A stretch of DNA of 25,605 nt from a virus, in IMG/VR virus record IMGVR_UViG_3300030109_001814, positions 1-25,605 of that record; one strand, 5' to 3'. Below, piece by piece: positions 14,250-23,693 of the stretch. Made by a program: the position numbers and the translations under genes. The notes below the pieces were generated by a model. The model did not search any database and was not told the origin of the DNA. It saw nothing but the letters and a program-made list of their open reading frames with translations. Numbering within the stretch: the first letter of the stretch is position 1; the number at the start of each line of letters is the position of its first letter.

Positions 14250-15424
14250 TGGCAAGTATTTTCGACAGAATTGGTGATACCCTTGAAGATGTGAAGGACG
14301 CTTTCGTAGAACAGGCTCCTACCATACTTCCAATTGCATTAAATATATTAGCCCCCGGTATGGGAACAATTGCAGCAACCGCACTGGGTGCAGGCATTGG
14401 ATCATTGCTCAGAGGAGATGATTTAGACGATGCCGTTAGAAATGCTGCGATTGGTGGCGCAACAGGAGCCGCGTTCCGTGGACTTGGTGGGGGCATGGAA
14501 GGTATAAGACAAGACTTATCCCAAGGAGGTCAATTTTTTGGAGATCCATTTAGTGCGAAACAATATGCTCCTGTAGTCGGGGGAGATTTTGATTCTAGTT
14601 TTCAAGACTTATCCAAAAAACAAACGCAGTCACAAAACACGGACGCTGTTGCAGAATTGACAGAACCTTCTATTTTTAGACCACTTCAAGGATCTCCAGA
14701 TGCTTCAGCAATTATAAATAGTCAAGAGTACGCGGATTTAAGCGCAGAACTGGGATCAAAAAAAGCTTTTGAGGTTCTATCAGAACAATATACACCCTCT
14801 ATTTTACAAAGATCTGCTCTTCCATTAGCAGGTATCACTTCACTTTTAATGAACCCTGAAGAGGAAGAATTTGAAGAATACGATGATTTTCTGACAGGGG
14901 AGGAACTACTTGCTGAAAACCCTGAAAGATTTATGATTAATGTTTCAAGCCCTGAAAGGGAGGATCCAGATTTTGTACTGCCTTTCGAAGATTACTACGA
15001 TAAACCACAAGATTTGCTAAGAAGACCAATGTTTGCAGCCAAAGGTGGTGTTGCAGAAACTAAAAATACTCCCATGTTTGCATCTGGATTAGATATTTTA
15101 ATGAATAATATGCTACCAATGGAAGACGGTGGGGCTGTTCCTAATAAATATAAGGGATTTTCCAAACTTCCTGAAGCTGTTCAACAGAAAATAAGTCCAA
15201 AATTAGCTGAAAGATTTGCTAAAGGAGGGGTTTCTTTCCCTAGAAGAACAGGCGGTATTGGACCAGGGGAAGGTTCAGGCACAAAAGATGATGTTCCTGC
15301 AATGCTCATGGACGGAGAGTTTGTGATGACAAGGGATGCTGTTAAAGGCGTAGGAAATGGTAATCTTAACAAAGGTATCAGTACAATGTATAGTATGATG
15401 GATAAGTTTGAGAGGATGGCATAA
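14249..15424 (+). CDS. Ejection/internal virion protein with DDVPAML C-terminus
   Basis: The 391-aa product has a hydrophobic, glycine-rich N-terminal half (about 25-85: LPIALNILAPGMGTIAATAL, AALGAGIGSLL, AAIGGATGAAFRGLGGG) that could insert in a membrane as glycine-zipper helices. A longer acidic middle follows with EEEEFEEYDD-like runs near 208-216. Near the C-terminus the repeated FAxKGGV pattern (about 266-273 and 321-330) precedes KDDVPAMLMDGEFVMTRDAV at 346-365. That end occurs, in my experience, on many marine phage virion proteins and its function is unknown. Role in DNA ejection is inferred from the membrane-like N-terminus and position before four other large proteins. Start and stop both form TAATG overlaps. 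Confidence 0.6.
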   Translation: MASIFDRIGDTLEDVKDAFVEQAPTILPIALNILAPGMGTIAATALGAGIGSLLRGDDLDDAVRNAAIGGATGAAFRGLGGGMEGIRQDLSQGGQFFGDPFSAKQYAPVVGGDFDSSFQDLSKKQTQSQNTDAVAELTEPSIFRPLQGSPDASAIINSQEYADLSAELGSKKAFEVLSEQYTPSILQRSALPLAGITSLLMNPEEEEFEEYDDFLTGEELLAENPERFMINVSSPEREDPDFVLPFEDYYDKPQDLLRRPMFAAKGGVAETKNTPMFASGLDILMNNMLPMEDGGAVPNKYKGFSKLPEAVQQKISPKLAERFAKGGVSFPRRTGGIGPGEGSGTKDDVPAMLMDGEFVMTRDAVKGVGNGNLNKGISTMYSMMDKFERMA

Positions 15425-16272
15425 TGGCTGTTACAACCCAAATAGTTTCAGAATCTCCTGAAGTAGAGGCTCGTAAACTTGGGTTAATGGATTCTGCAAA
15501 GGAATTAGTGCAAGATCCTTTAACCCCTCCAGATTATCAATATGCAGGTTTGACTCAATTACAAAAGGGTGCCTTTGACGATTTGCTAGAAGGTGGACTG
15601 GGAGATTTTTTACCGTTTTTACAAGAAGCAGCCAGAGAATATAGAGCCTCTGGAGATGCAATCACTGCGTCAGATATTTCACAATATATGAATCCGTACA
15701 CAGATGAAGTCATCGGTCGTGTTAGCGATGATTTAACCCGTCAAAGACAAATGTTAGACCCTACTTTAGCAGCGGACGCAATATCAGCAGGTGCGTTTTC
15801 TGGAAACAGAAGAGATATACGAGCTGGATTAGCTGACGAAGCAACTCTAAAACAATTAGGAGAGATAAGCTCAACGTTAAGATCTCAAGGATTTCAAAGT
15901 GCGTTAGGTGCTGCAGAAAACGAAAAAGCAAGACAAGCTGTATTAGCCTCTGGTTTAGGTTCTATAGCTCAAACATTACCTTCTCTTACTCAACAAGAAC
16001 TTGGATTTATGGTTGATGTCGGAACTGCGGAGCAAGCACAAAAGCAAGCAGAGCTTGATACGCAGAGACAGAACATTTTACAAGCAGATTTTGAACCCTA
16101 TCAAAGATTAAGTTTTCTTTCTGATATATATCAAGGCGCACCATCAAGCAGTATGACAAACGTTTTTGGGGCAAGCCCAACACAACCATCTCCCTTTCAG
16201 CAGTTATTTGGATATGGTCTTGCAGGATTATCCGCTGCGGGTGGGGCTAAACAACTAGGACTATTCGGATAA
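15424..16272 (+). CDS. Internal virion/ejection protein (282 aa)
   Basis: The 282-aa product is mostly helical and rich in Gln, Glu and Ala. Conserved-looking points are YMNPYTDEVIGRVSDDL at 87-103, GAFSGNRRDIRAGLAD near 122-137 and PYQRLSFLSDIYQGAPS near 221-237. The C-terminal end (about 255-282: QQLFGYGLAGLSAAGGAKQLGLFG) is hydrophobic and glycine-rich, so it could touch a membrane. This layout is typical of small internal core or ejection proteins that enter the host with the DNA. No enzyme motif is visible. It is linked to the neighbours by TAATG overlaps at both ends (15422-15426 and 16270-16274). Confidence 0.6.
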   Translation: MAVTTQIVSESPEVEARKLGLMDSAKELVQDPLTPPDYQYAGLTQLQKGAFDDLLEGGLGDFLPFLQEAAREYRASGDAITASDISQYMNPYTDEVIGRVSDDLTRQRQMLDPTLAADAISAGAFSGNRRDIRAGLADEATLKQLGEISSTLRSQGFQSALGAAENEKARQAVLASGLGSIAQTLPSLTQQELGFMVDVGTAEQAQKQAELDTQRQNILQADFEPYQRLSFLSDIYQGAPSSSMTNVFGASPTQPSPFQQLFGYGLAGLSAAGGAKQLGLFG

Positions 16273-18731
16273 TGGCAATAGATTTTGGAAGCATGACAGG
16301 TTCAGAGTTTTCTCGATTGATGAGAGCGAATCGTAATGCTGTTCCTAAACAATCGTCTGGGAATCGTAGTACTCTTCCTCAACAATCGTCTAGGAATCCT
16401 TCATTACTTGAATTGTATAACGACCCAAAATATGGGGACTTACTGGAACAAATTTATCCTGACACCTCTGAGCAGTCTAGAAAGCAAGCTCTTGGTTCGT
16501 TATTATTGGGCGGTATAGCCCCTGCAGCTTTACGCTTTGCACAAGGTGTACCGCTTGCAGAGGCCCTCGAACCACTGCCCACGGCCTTTGCCGAAGCAGG
16601 ATTACTAGCACAACAGGGTAAGCAAGATACAGAACAAGCAAGACGAGAGGCACGATTTAAATTAGCCTCTGATGAATTGACAAGAAGAAGAGATTCCGAA
16701 GCTGAAGCTAATAAAATTATGAAAGGTTCTCCTGGGGACACATTTTTTAGACAAGGTAGTGGGGAAGAAGTTTTTTCAATTCCCACAAAACCTGAAAAAT
16801 TTATAGGGAAAACTTTGTTTAATGCAGAGGGCGAAGCTACTTTTGTCAATAATCAAGATGAATTAAACAGTGCTATTGAAAAAGGATTTAACCAAACAAC
16901 TAGACCACCTGAAGAAAAAACCTCTATTGATCCTGGGACGATAGGACAATATGTATATAGAGGAAAAGAACCTTTACAGACACCTTTTGGTACTTTTGAA
17001 CCCAATGCACAAGTTTCTTTAGGTTCAAAACAATTGGCCTCTCTTGGAGCAAGTCAAGCTTTATTTGAAAAATACGAAAAACCTCAAATTGATCGTTTTA
17101 ATACACCTCAAGACTTATATAATTTAAAAACAGGTCAGCAAACTTCGGTGTTAACACCGACTGCGTATAAGGAAGCAGTGAATCTTGGGTTTACTTCTAC
17201 AGTTCCTCCTAAAGATAAAGTTTATGCAGAGGCGAAGTTTTATAGAAATACTGATACAAATGAAGTTAGACCTTACACTCTTGAAGAATTTGCTAAACTG
17301 CCAAGGGAAGAAAGAAATCGATTTGTTCCTTATAAAGATGAAGGAAGAGGTACTTTACAACAAGTTGCTTTCAGAACTCCTCAAATTATAGCTGGGAAAC
17401 CTCGACCTGCAGGCACTGTTTTCCGAATGTATGATGATGAAATTAGAAGTTTATCCTCAGAAGCCAAAGCTGAATTAATCACACCTACTGAAATGTCTGA
17501 TGTTAAAATATTGTATAAAAGAAATGAGGAAACAGGTGGAGTGGATCTTAAATCAGTCTTTACTCCTCAAGATCTTCAAGATGCAGTAAATGACGGTTTT
17601 ACAATAAATTCTCCAGAAAACTTTACTTTTGTGCCTATGTATAAGATGGTTGAAAAAGATGGTGAGAGTACCCCCGTTTATGCAACAGCTCAATCTGAGG
17701 CTCAACAAAATAAATTAATAAAACAAGGGTATGGTCTTGCTACGCCAGACGATTATAAAGTTATTGGTAATAAGTTGTTTGCAATTTCCCCTGAAGGAAC
17801 TCGTTTAATAATTGATGAAAAAGAACCAATAAATCTCTTCAACGCAGATAATAAAGTAATGCGAGTGAAAACGGAAGAAGAGATACAGAACGCTTTATTG
17901 AACGGTTATATTAGAACTACCCCCACAGAAACCAAAGGGCTAACAGAAGCAAGAGCAAGAGTGCTAATGGTTCCTGTAGCTCAAAAAATCGCATCAGGTA
18001 ATTTCTCACCTCAAGATAAAATCGATTTTGAAAGCAACTTATCCGCCATCATTTCCGCAAGAAGATTAGTTCCAGATCCTGATGGTGGATTTATGATGAG
18101 TGACGCTAATGTCCCTCCTTTTGTGATTGATGCTATTAGAAAAGCTAGATTAAAAGATGAAAGCTTTCCAACTTATGGTTTATTGCCAGAGGATGAAACA
18201 ACAGAACAAACTGAAAACGCGATATTAAATTATGACGGTATCATTCAAAACGACATTGACTATCTTTCTAATTTAGGACCTCAAGCAAAATTTGTTAGGG
18301 GTATTGAGCAAGGTGCTAACTTCTTCTCTCTTTTAGTGTCTGGAGACGAATTTTCGGCTCAACGTGGTAGGGCAGCTGTTGATGACATTAATGCATTGAA
18401 CGTAATTACTGTAACTCGAACACTTGGTGCGTTGGGCGGAAAAGATACAGATGCTCTACGTAGAAAGATAGAGGAACTTCAGTTTGATCCTTATGGGGCA
18501 GGAACTACTCCTTCTTTGGCACGAAGCAAAACAAGCAATATGTTATCTTTTTTAAGTGATAGCATTAAAACGTTACAAGACGATTTAGAGTCGGTAAGCA
18601 CAATTCCTGCAAAAAATAAAATACGAAAAGATATATCTGATTTAAGTTATTTAAAAGGTGAATATCAAAAGCTACTTGATGGATTAAATTCTGGTAAAAA
18701 AGACCCTAAAGAATATGAAAGAAAAAATTAA
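16272..18731 (+). CDS. Large ejection-type protein with five-copy degenerate repeat (819 aa)
   Basis: The 819-aa product has an N-terminal helical part (about 40-150; a short Ala/Leu-rich stretch GSLLLGGIAPAALRFAQG at 75-92). A middle section (183-552) contains five degenerate copies of a beta-hairpin-plus-helix unit, and a C-terminal coiled-coil-like part with SDSIKTLQDDLESV at 762-775 and ISDLSYLKGEYQKLLDGLNSG at 788-808 ends the protein. Repeats begin at about residues 183, 283, 415, 457 and 523 and share the ending G-[FY]-x-x-[TSA]-x-P. A further related stretch lies at 323-354. Function is inferred from position and size: T7-like phages place such proteins in the internal core. A peptidoglycan or DNA-handling role of the repeat is only a guess. 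The stop is followed by the next ATG after 3 bp. Confidence 0.6.
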   Translation: MAIDFGSMTGSEFSRLMRANRNAVPKQSSGNRSTLPQQSSRNPSLLELYNDPKYGDLLEQIYPDTSEQSRKQALGSLLLGGIAPAALRFAQGVPLAEALEPLPTAFAEAGLLAQQGKQDTEQARREARFKLASDELTRRRDSEAEANKIMKGSPGDTFFRQGSGEEVFSIPTKPEKFIGKTLFNAEGEATFVNNQDELNSAIEKGFNQTTRPPEEKTSIDPGTIGQYVYRGKEPLQTPFGTFEPNAQVSLGSKQLASLGASQALFEKYEKPQIDRFNTPQDLYNLKTGQQTSVLTPTAYKEAVNLGFTSTVPPKDKVYAEAKFYRNTDTNEVRPYTLEEFAKLPREERNRFVPYKDEGRGTLQQVAFRTPQIIAGKPRPAGTVFRMYDDEIRSLSSEAKAELITPTEMSDVKILYKRNEETGGVDLKSVFTPQDLQDAVNDGFTINSPENFTFVPMYKMVEKDGESTPVYATAQSEAQQNKLIKQGYGLATPDDYKVIGNKLFAISPEGTRLIIDEKEPINLFNADNKVMRVKTEEEIQNALLNGYIRTTPTETKGLTEARARVLMVPVAQKIASGNFSPQDKIDFESNLSAIISARRLVPDPDGGFMMSDANVPPFVIDAIRKARLKDESFPTYGLLPEDETTEQTENAILNYDGIIQNDIDYLSNLGPQAKFVRGIEQGANFFSLLVSGDEFSAQRGRAAVDDINALNVITVTRTLGALGGKDTDALRRKIEELQFDPYGAGTTPSLARSKTSNMLSFLSDSIKTLQDDLESVSTIPAKNKIRKDISDLSYLKGEYQKLLDGLNSGKKDPKEYERKN

Positions 18732-18734
18732 TTC

Positions 18735-21700
18735 ATGAGCACCGTACAAGAATTCAGAAAAGACATTACCGATGCTCAAAGCAAAATCAATAGTGATGTT
18801 CCGTCATCTCCATTTGCAAAAAGTCCACGGGCAATAGACCTAAATTTTGATGCTCTATTTGATGCAGGAATTGATTTAAATACAATTAATCGTTCTGTCG
18901 CAGACCAATTAAATGTGGATTATGATAGATATTTGAATGATGGTGGTAACATCAACGATTTTACATATGTGTATACCAATATTGCCAAAAAAGGTGGTTT
19001 ATCTGCTTTCACCAACGAATTATTAAAGTCATTTACTGAAAGTGCTCCTATGGTGGGTGGAATTGTTGGTGGAGTTAAAACAGGATCAAAAGCTCCTGGT
19101 CCATTAAAAATACCTTCAATGATTGCTCTTGGTGGGGCAGGAGCTTTTACTGGTGACAAAATAGGACAAAAGGCGGTTGATGCTTTAGGCTTTGAAGACA
19201 AAGCATATTTCCCACAAGACAGGTTTGAAGCTAAAGTAGGGGACATCCTTGGTGGGGATGTGGCTTTTGTAATGGGAGCACCTTATTTACTGCCAGCCAA
19301 AAAAGGTCAAACCCTTCAGAATATATTGGTTTCAGACTCATTAAACAATATTCCTAACTATTTTGGTTTAAAAAAAGTAATTAAGGCTCCTTTAAAAATA
19401 TTAGATGTTTTAGAAACAGGACTTGTTCAGGCAGGAAAGGCTGCAAAAGGTCAACTTGGTAAAGGTGCTCAAACGGCATTTTTTGGGTCAGAAGTTGTGG
19501 GATCTGGTGGAGCTGCTGTAGGTGGAGCTACGGCTGATAAATTCGTTCCAGATAGTGGTTTAACACAGTTTGGTGGTGAAGTAGGTGGTGGACTTTTAGC
19601 CTCTAATAGTCCAACAGCCATACTTTCTCGTTTTATTCCATCTTTAACTGGCTCATTAAAAGGTCAATTAGGGAGAGATGCAAGAGAAACTAAATTAGGT
19701 CAGAAACTGAGAAAATATTTTTTAGCTGCAGGAGAAGACCCTGATCAAATTGCAGATACCCTTGAAGCTAATATAATAAGTGACTCTGACACAGATCAAA
19801 GTTTGTTCTCCCCTGAGAGATTACGAGACATTATAGAAGATTTAAAAATAGACCTTCCAGAACTTACGCCTGCTCAAATAACTGGTTCTCCTTTGTTGTC
19901 TAGGCTTCAACTAACTTTGAGTAAAGCTCAAGGTGGTGCGGATGAACTCTTGGATTTAGAAGCAACAAGGCGATTAAATCAAGGTTATGAATTTATAGAA
20001 CAACTCGCACAAGGTCTAGAGAGCATCGGCACAGTAGAATCCGTCCGTGCCGCTATGGAGATAAGAGAAAAAGCTTTTTCAGAAGTTTTAGAAACAGAAT
20101 TAGCAATAGCTAACGAAAGAGCTATAGGCGCGGCTCAAAGACTTTCTGATGTGCCTGATTTTGATGATATAGGAAAAAGTTTATCCAACAATATTAACCA
20201 AATACTTAAAAACGCAAATGCACAAGAAAAAAAATTATTTGATGAAGTTCCTGAAGGTGAAGTTGATATATCCGATTCCTTTTTTGATAGTATAAATGAA
20301 ATAAAGGATGAATTTTTTCTACCGAAGGAACCTGTTGATGCAATAGTTGGATCTGAATTAACAAGAATAGCTAAAGTAAAAAAACTTGTAGAATCAAAGA
20401 ACTTTGACCCTTCTAAGCCAAGACAAAGAGTAACAGTTAAAAACATGATGTTGCTTCGTAGTAAATTTCTGGAGGCTGCAAGAAAAGCTTATGCAGACGA
20501 TCAATTTATGGCTGCAAAAGCTTATAAACAAATGTCTGAAACAGTTTTGGATGAATTAGATATATTTTTACAAGATGACACTAGCTATGCTCTTGCTCGT
20601 GCTTTTTCCAAAGGTAAAAACGATGCTATACGAAGAACTTTTGTAAAAGATTTATTGGCAAAAGATAAAAATGCAGTGGATTATATTCCAGATGAATTGA
20701 TTGGAGATAAACTCTTTGAGGGAAGAAATACAGCCGTTATTTTAAAAACAGAACAAATGAGAGATGCTGCAACTTTTGTTCAAAGAAAATTAGACGAACT
20801 CAACATTGACCCAGAATTGCGTATTTTAGCTGGAGATGATTCAGGACCTGTTGACAGTGCAGATTTAGATTTAAATCTTACACAAGCCACAAGATTTGCG
20901 GCGAAAGAAATTATTGACCCAGTTACGGGTATGGTAAATGAGAGGAAAGCAGCTGATTTTTTAAATAAATATGATCGTATACTGACTATATTCCCACAAG
21001 TTAAGACCATGATTGAGGATGGAAAACAGTTAGAAAAGTTTGCAAAATTAACTGAATCTAAAGCTTTTAAAGAAAACTTTGAAAAAAGAATAAAACAAAA
21101 TGATGTTTTAGCTAGAGTAATAGCTTATGCAGAACCAGATTTAGCCATTGCAGAGGCTATAGGTGCAAAAAGACCACAAGTTAGAATTGAAAAACTTATT
21201 CAAAGTGTAAAACAAGCATCTGTAAATAAAGATATAGCTGATCAATTAAGACAAGAGGGTTTTGAACCCGAAGAATTAATGGATGGTTTAAAATCTTCCA
21301 TTATAAACTATATGTTTAACACCGCTACTGGAAAAGATGGTTTAAATTATCAGGCAGCCTTAAACACTGTTTTCGGTCCTTTAGACGTTGACGGTGCTGT
21401 TGGGGCAGCTACTATTAGAAAAGGTGGAGGTAAAGGAAGCAGAACTCCTCTTGTTGATATTTTAAAAAGCGAAGGTCTTTTTTCACAAGCAGAGTTAGAT
21501 AGACTACAATTCATCTTGGAAACAGGAGCAAAATTACAATCGTCTACTCAAGGAGGTCCTGTACCAACAAACTTAGTAGATGATACTAATTTACTTGTCA
21601 GAGCGGTGACAAAAATCGCAGGTTCAACAACTGCTACAAATATGGCAAGAACTTTAGGATTACGACCACAAGGACTTGTTGAGGCTAATGTTGGAGCGCA

Positions 21701-22154
21701 AGCTGCAGATAAAATGATTAATTCTATTCCAGAAGCTTTACAAGTTGATATGCTCCGTAAAGCAGTTTTTGATCCTAAATTTTTAGTAACGCTTTTGCGA
21801 AAAACAAATACGGATAAACAACTTCAAGAATCTGTAAAAATGATGAATGCTTACTTAATCGGTGCAGGTCTAAGACTGTCGGAGGAAGATGAATTAAAAG
21901 ACACAGGCGTTGATGAAACTACTGAACAATTATTAGAGGATGCAGGAAGACCAGATATTATAAATCGTGCTCGTAGTAATGAAAATGTAGGACAAAGAGC
22001 TTTAGAACTAATGAATAGATCTTCTGACGCATCTCAATTAAGCCCCTCTTTAAATCCAATTGCACCGCGAACCGCAGCCCCACAACCACAAACTAGAAAC
22101 AGGCTAGCAAGTGCCTTTCCAAGTGACGGTATTCTTGGTTTGATGAGGACATGA
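18735..22154 (+). CDS. Very large internal virion protein (1139 aa)
   Basis: The largest product of the window, 1139 aa, occupies the place and size of T7 gp16-like or P22 gp16/gp20-like ejection proteins, but shows no lytic transglycosylase motif I can recognise. Two glycine-rich hydrophobic blocks stand out: APMVGGIVGGVKTG at 104-117 with SMIALGGAGAFTGDKIG at 128-144, and VVGSGGAAVGGATADKF at 254-270 with GGEVGGGLLAS at 280-290. Both could cross or line a membrane. The remainder (from about 310) is long, charged and mostly helical. The Pro/Gln-rich C-terminus (SLNPIAPRTAAPQPQTRNR near 1102-1120) is flexible. Its TGA overlaps the muramidase ATG (ATGA, 22151-22154). Role by context only. Confidence 0.6.
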   Translation: MSTVQEFRKDITDAQSKINSDVPSSPFAKSPRAIDLNFDALFDAGIDLNTINRSVADQLNVDYDRYLNDGGNINDFTYVYTNIAKKGGLSAFTNELLKSFTESAPMVGGIVGGVKTGSKAPGPLKIPSMIALGGAGAFTGDKIGQKAVDALGFEDKAYFPQDRFEAKVGDILGGDVAFVMGAPYLLPAKKGQTLQNILVSDSLNNIPNYFGLKKVIKAPLKILDVLETGLVQAGKAAKGQLGKGAQTAFFGSEVVGSGGAAVGGATADKFVPDSGLTQFGGEVGGGLLASNSPTAILSRFIPSLTGSLKGQLGRDARETKLGQKLRKYFLAAGEDPDQIADTLEANIISDSDTDQSLFSPERLRDIIEDLKIDLPELTPAQITGSPLLSRLQLTLSKAQGGADELLDLEATRRLNQGYEFIEQLAQGLESIGTVESVRAAMEIREKAFSEVLETELAIANERAIGAAQRLSDVPDFDDIGKSLSNNINQILKNANAQEKKLFDEVPEGEVDISDSFFDSINEIKDEFFLPKEPVDAIVGSELTRIAKVKKLVESKNFDPSKPRQRVTVKNMMLLRSKFLEAARKAYADDQFMAAKAYKQMSETVLDELDIFLQDDTSYALARAFSKGKNDAIRRTFVKDLLAKDKNAVDYIPDELIGDKLFEGRNTAVILKTEQMRDAATFVQRKLDELNIDPELRILAGDDSGPVDSADLDLNLTQATRFAAKEIIDPVTGMVNERKAADFLNKYDRILTIFPQVKTMIEDGKQLEKFAKLTESKAFKENFEKRIKQNDVLARVIAYAEPDLAIAEAIGAKRPQVRIEKLIQSVKQASVNKDIADQLRQEGFEPEELMDGLKSSIINYMFNTATGKDGLNYQAALNTVFGPLDVDGAVGAATIRKGGGKGSRTPLVDILKSEGLFSQAELDRLQFILETGAKLQSSTQGGPVPTNLVDDTNLLVRAVTKIAGSTTATNMARTLGLRPQGLVEANVGAQAADKMINSIPEALQVDMLRKAVFDPKFLVTLLRKTNTDKQLQESVKMMNAYLIGAGLRLSEEDELKDTGVDETTEQLLEDAGRPDIINRARSNENVGQRALELMNRSSDASQLSPSLNPIAPRTAAPQPQTRNRLASAFPSDGILGLMRT

Positions 22155-22669
22155 TGGAAGCGAACTTTTTCAAAAGTTTAGATATGGTTCTTAAACACGA
22201 AGGCGGATTTGTGGATCATCCAAAAGATCCAGGCGGGGCTACTAATCGCGGCATCACTTACAAAACATATGAGAAATTTCTGGGTAGACCTTTGAACGAC
22301 ATAAACGAATTAAAGATGATACCTCACACTGACGTTGAAAAAATTTACAAAAATTCTTTTTGGGATAGAGTAAAAGCAGACGAGCTTCCAAGTGGAGTTG
22401 ATTTTTTTTGTTTCGATTGGGCGGTTAATAGCGGCCCTTCACGATCTGCACGATATTTACAGAAGGTTGTTGGTGCAGAACAGGACGGGGCTATTGGACC
22501 AATGACCTTGGCTAAAATACAGGAACAAGATTCTTTACACGTTATTGATGAACTGCATAAAGAACGACAAACTTATTATGAAAATTTAAAAACCTTTGAA
22601 TATTTTGGTAAAGGTTGGACTCGTAGAAACGAAGAAACTAAAGAGGCTTCTTTGAAGATGGTGGTGTAA
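22151..22669 (+). CDS. GH108 muramidase (phage endolysin)
   Basis: The 172-aa product is a GH108-type N-acetylmuramidase, which cuts the glycan backbone of peptidoglycan. The N-terminal motif KHEGGFVDHPKDPGGATNRGI at 15-35 contains the predicted catalytic Glu17. FDWAVNSGPSRSARYLQ at 88-104, QDGAIGPMTLAKI at 111-123 and FGKGWTRRN at 152-160 match the C-terminal PG_binding_3-type part. Length is typical. There is no signal peptide or membrane segment, so it would need a holin or act from the virion, and no holin is visible in the window. It lies between large ejection proteins rather than in a lysis cassette, so a virion-associated role is possible. ATG 22151 and ATG 22154 are alternative starts; GAGG at 22144-22147 favours either. 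Confidence 0.9.
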   Translation: MMEANFFKSLDMVLKHEGGFVDHPKDPGGATNRGITYKTYEKFLGRPLNDINELKMIPHTDVEKIYKNSFWDRVKADELPSGVDFFCFDWAVNSGPSRSARYLQKVVGAEQDGAIGPMTLAKIQEQDSLHVIDELHKERQTYYENLKTFEYFGKGWTRRNEETKEASLKMVV

Positions 22670-23685
22670 TGGTGAACCGAAGTGGATTAACAAATCGTCC
22701 TTTAGATGAGGAAACAGCTAGAAATTTAGCACCTAAAAACCCTAAACCCAAATCTTCAGGTATTTTATCTGCCTTGGCATCTGCTATACAAAAAGGTGCA
22801 GAAACTCGCGAAAAAAATGAAACAAGAAGAAATAGTCCAGCGGGTGGAAAAAGTACTTTTCGTACTACTAATACGGTCAATAAAGAACGTGCTCAAAACA
22901 TTCAACCGCTTACTTTTAACGCTTCACAAATGCGTGGTATGTTAAACAAAGGATTTGATCCTGCCGTTCGTGACGCACAAGGAAATATAATAAATCCATA
23001 TGGTTCTAGCGGTTTGAGAGGATTACAGAGATTTCCAAATTTGAGTCAAGCTACAATAAATGAAATTTATAATAAAAGAGTTCAGAGATTTAACAATCCA
23101 ATGGCACAAGATCCTACTGCCTTGAAAACTAAATTTGGTTCCTTGTTTCGTTCAAGTGAGGGTGAGCCAACAATTCAAGGTCCTTTAAAGAAACAGCAAA
23201 TGGAACCCACCTCAACGGTTGATACCATTGCACGTTTAGGAGCTTCGACCTTATTCAGTCCTTTTAGTCCTTTACTAGCAATGACCGATGATAGGAGCAC
23301 ACGAATGGTTCCATCTGGAAGTACAGAATATGACGCGAAACTCGACCCACAGAACAGAAGCAGAGGAATATTCGGGGGTATTCTAGATGCTCTAACAGGC
23401 GGCGCAGGTCAAGACACAATAGATATGATTAAAAATATCGGGGGTAAAGATGAAGGAGTAGGCAGTTTAGAGCCACAACCTTTTTTAAACACGGTGAATA
23501 ATATGGATATCGCAGAATTAAATTTGAATGATTATAGCAATCGATACTTAACAGGTATTTTACAAAAGGGTGAAAGGGACATTAGAAACCTTACGAATCA
23601 AGAATTTGAACTATTTAGACAAATAAAAGATGGTTTTCGCGATGGAATTAATCCTTTTAGAATTGATGGACCAAAAATTGGTTAA
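22669..23685 (+). CDS. Last gene of the rightward operon, unknown virion protein (338 aa)
   Basis: I do not recognise the 338-aa product. The N-terminus (1-75) is basic and Lys/Arg/Asn-rich with NPKPKSSG near 24-31. The centre has DPAVRDAQGNIINPYGSSGLRG near 103-124, a possible repeat-like turn region. Residues 188-208 (DTIARLGASTLFSPFSPLLAM) are hydrophobic but too broken for a clear membrane segment. The C-terminal half has acidic helices (EDGV-type stretches) ending NQEFELFRQIKDGFRDGINPF at 311-331. It starts by TAATG overlap with the muramidase (22667-22671). By position it is probably a virion or ejection protein. The TAA ends 8 bp before the oppositely directed helicase gene. Confidence 0.6.
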   Translation: MVNRSGLTNRPLDEETARNLAPKNPKPKSSGILSALASAIQKGAETREKNETRRNSPAGGKSTFRTTNTVNKERAQNIQPLTFNASQMRGMLNKGFDPAVRDAQGNIINPYGSSGLRGLQRFPNLSQATINEIYNKRVQRFNNPMAQDPTALKTKFGSLFRSSEGEPTIQGPLKKQQMEPTSTVDTIARLGASTLFSPFSPLLAMTDDRSTRMVPSGSTEYDAKLDPQNRSRGIFGGILDALTGGAGQDTIDMIKNIGGKDEGVGSLEPQPFLNTVNNMDIAELNLNDYSNRYLTGILQKGERDIRNLTNQEFELFRQIKDGFRDGINPFRIDGPKIG

Positions 23686-23693
23686 GCAATAAG

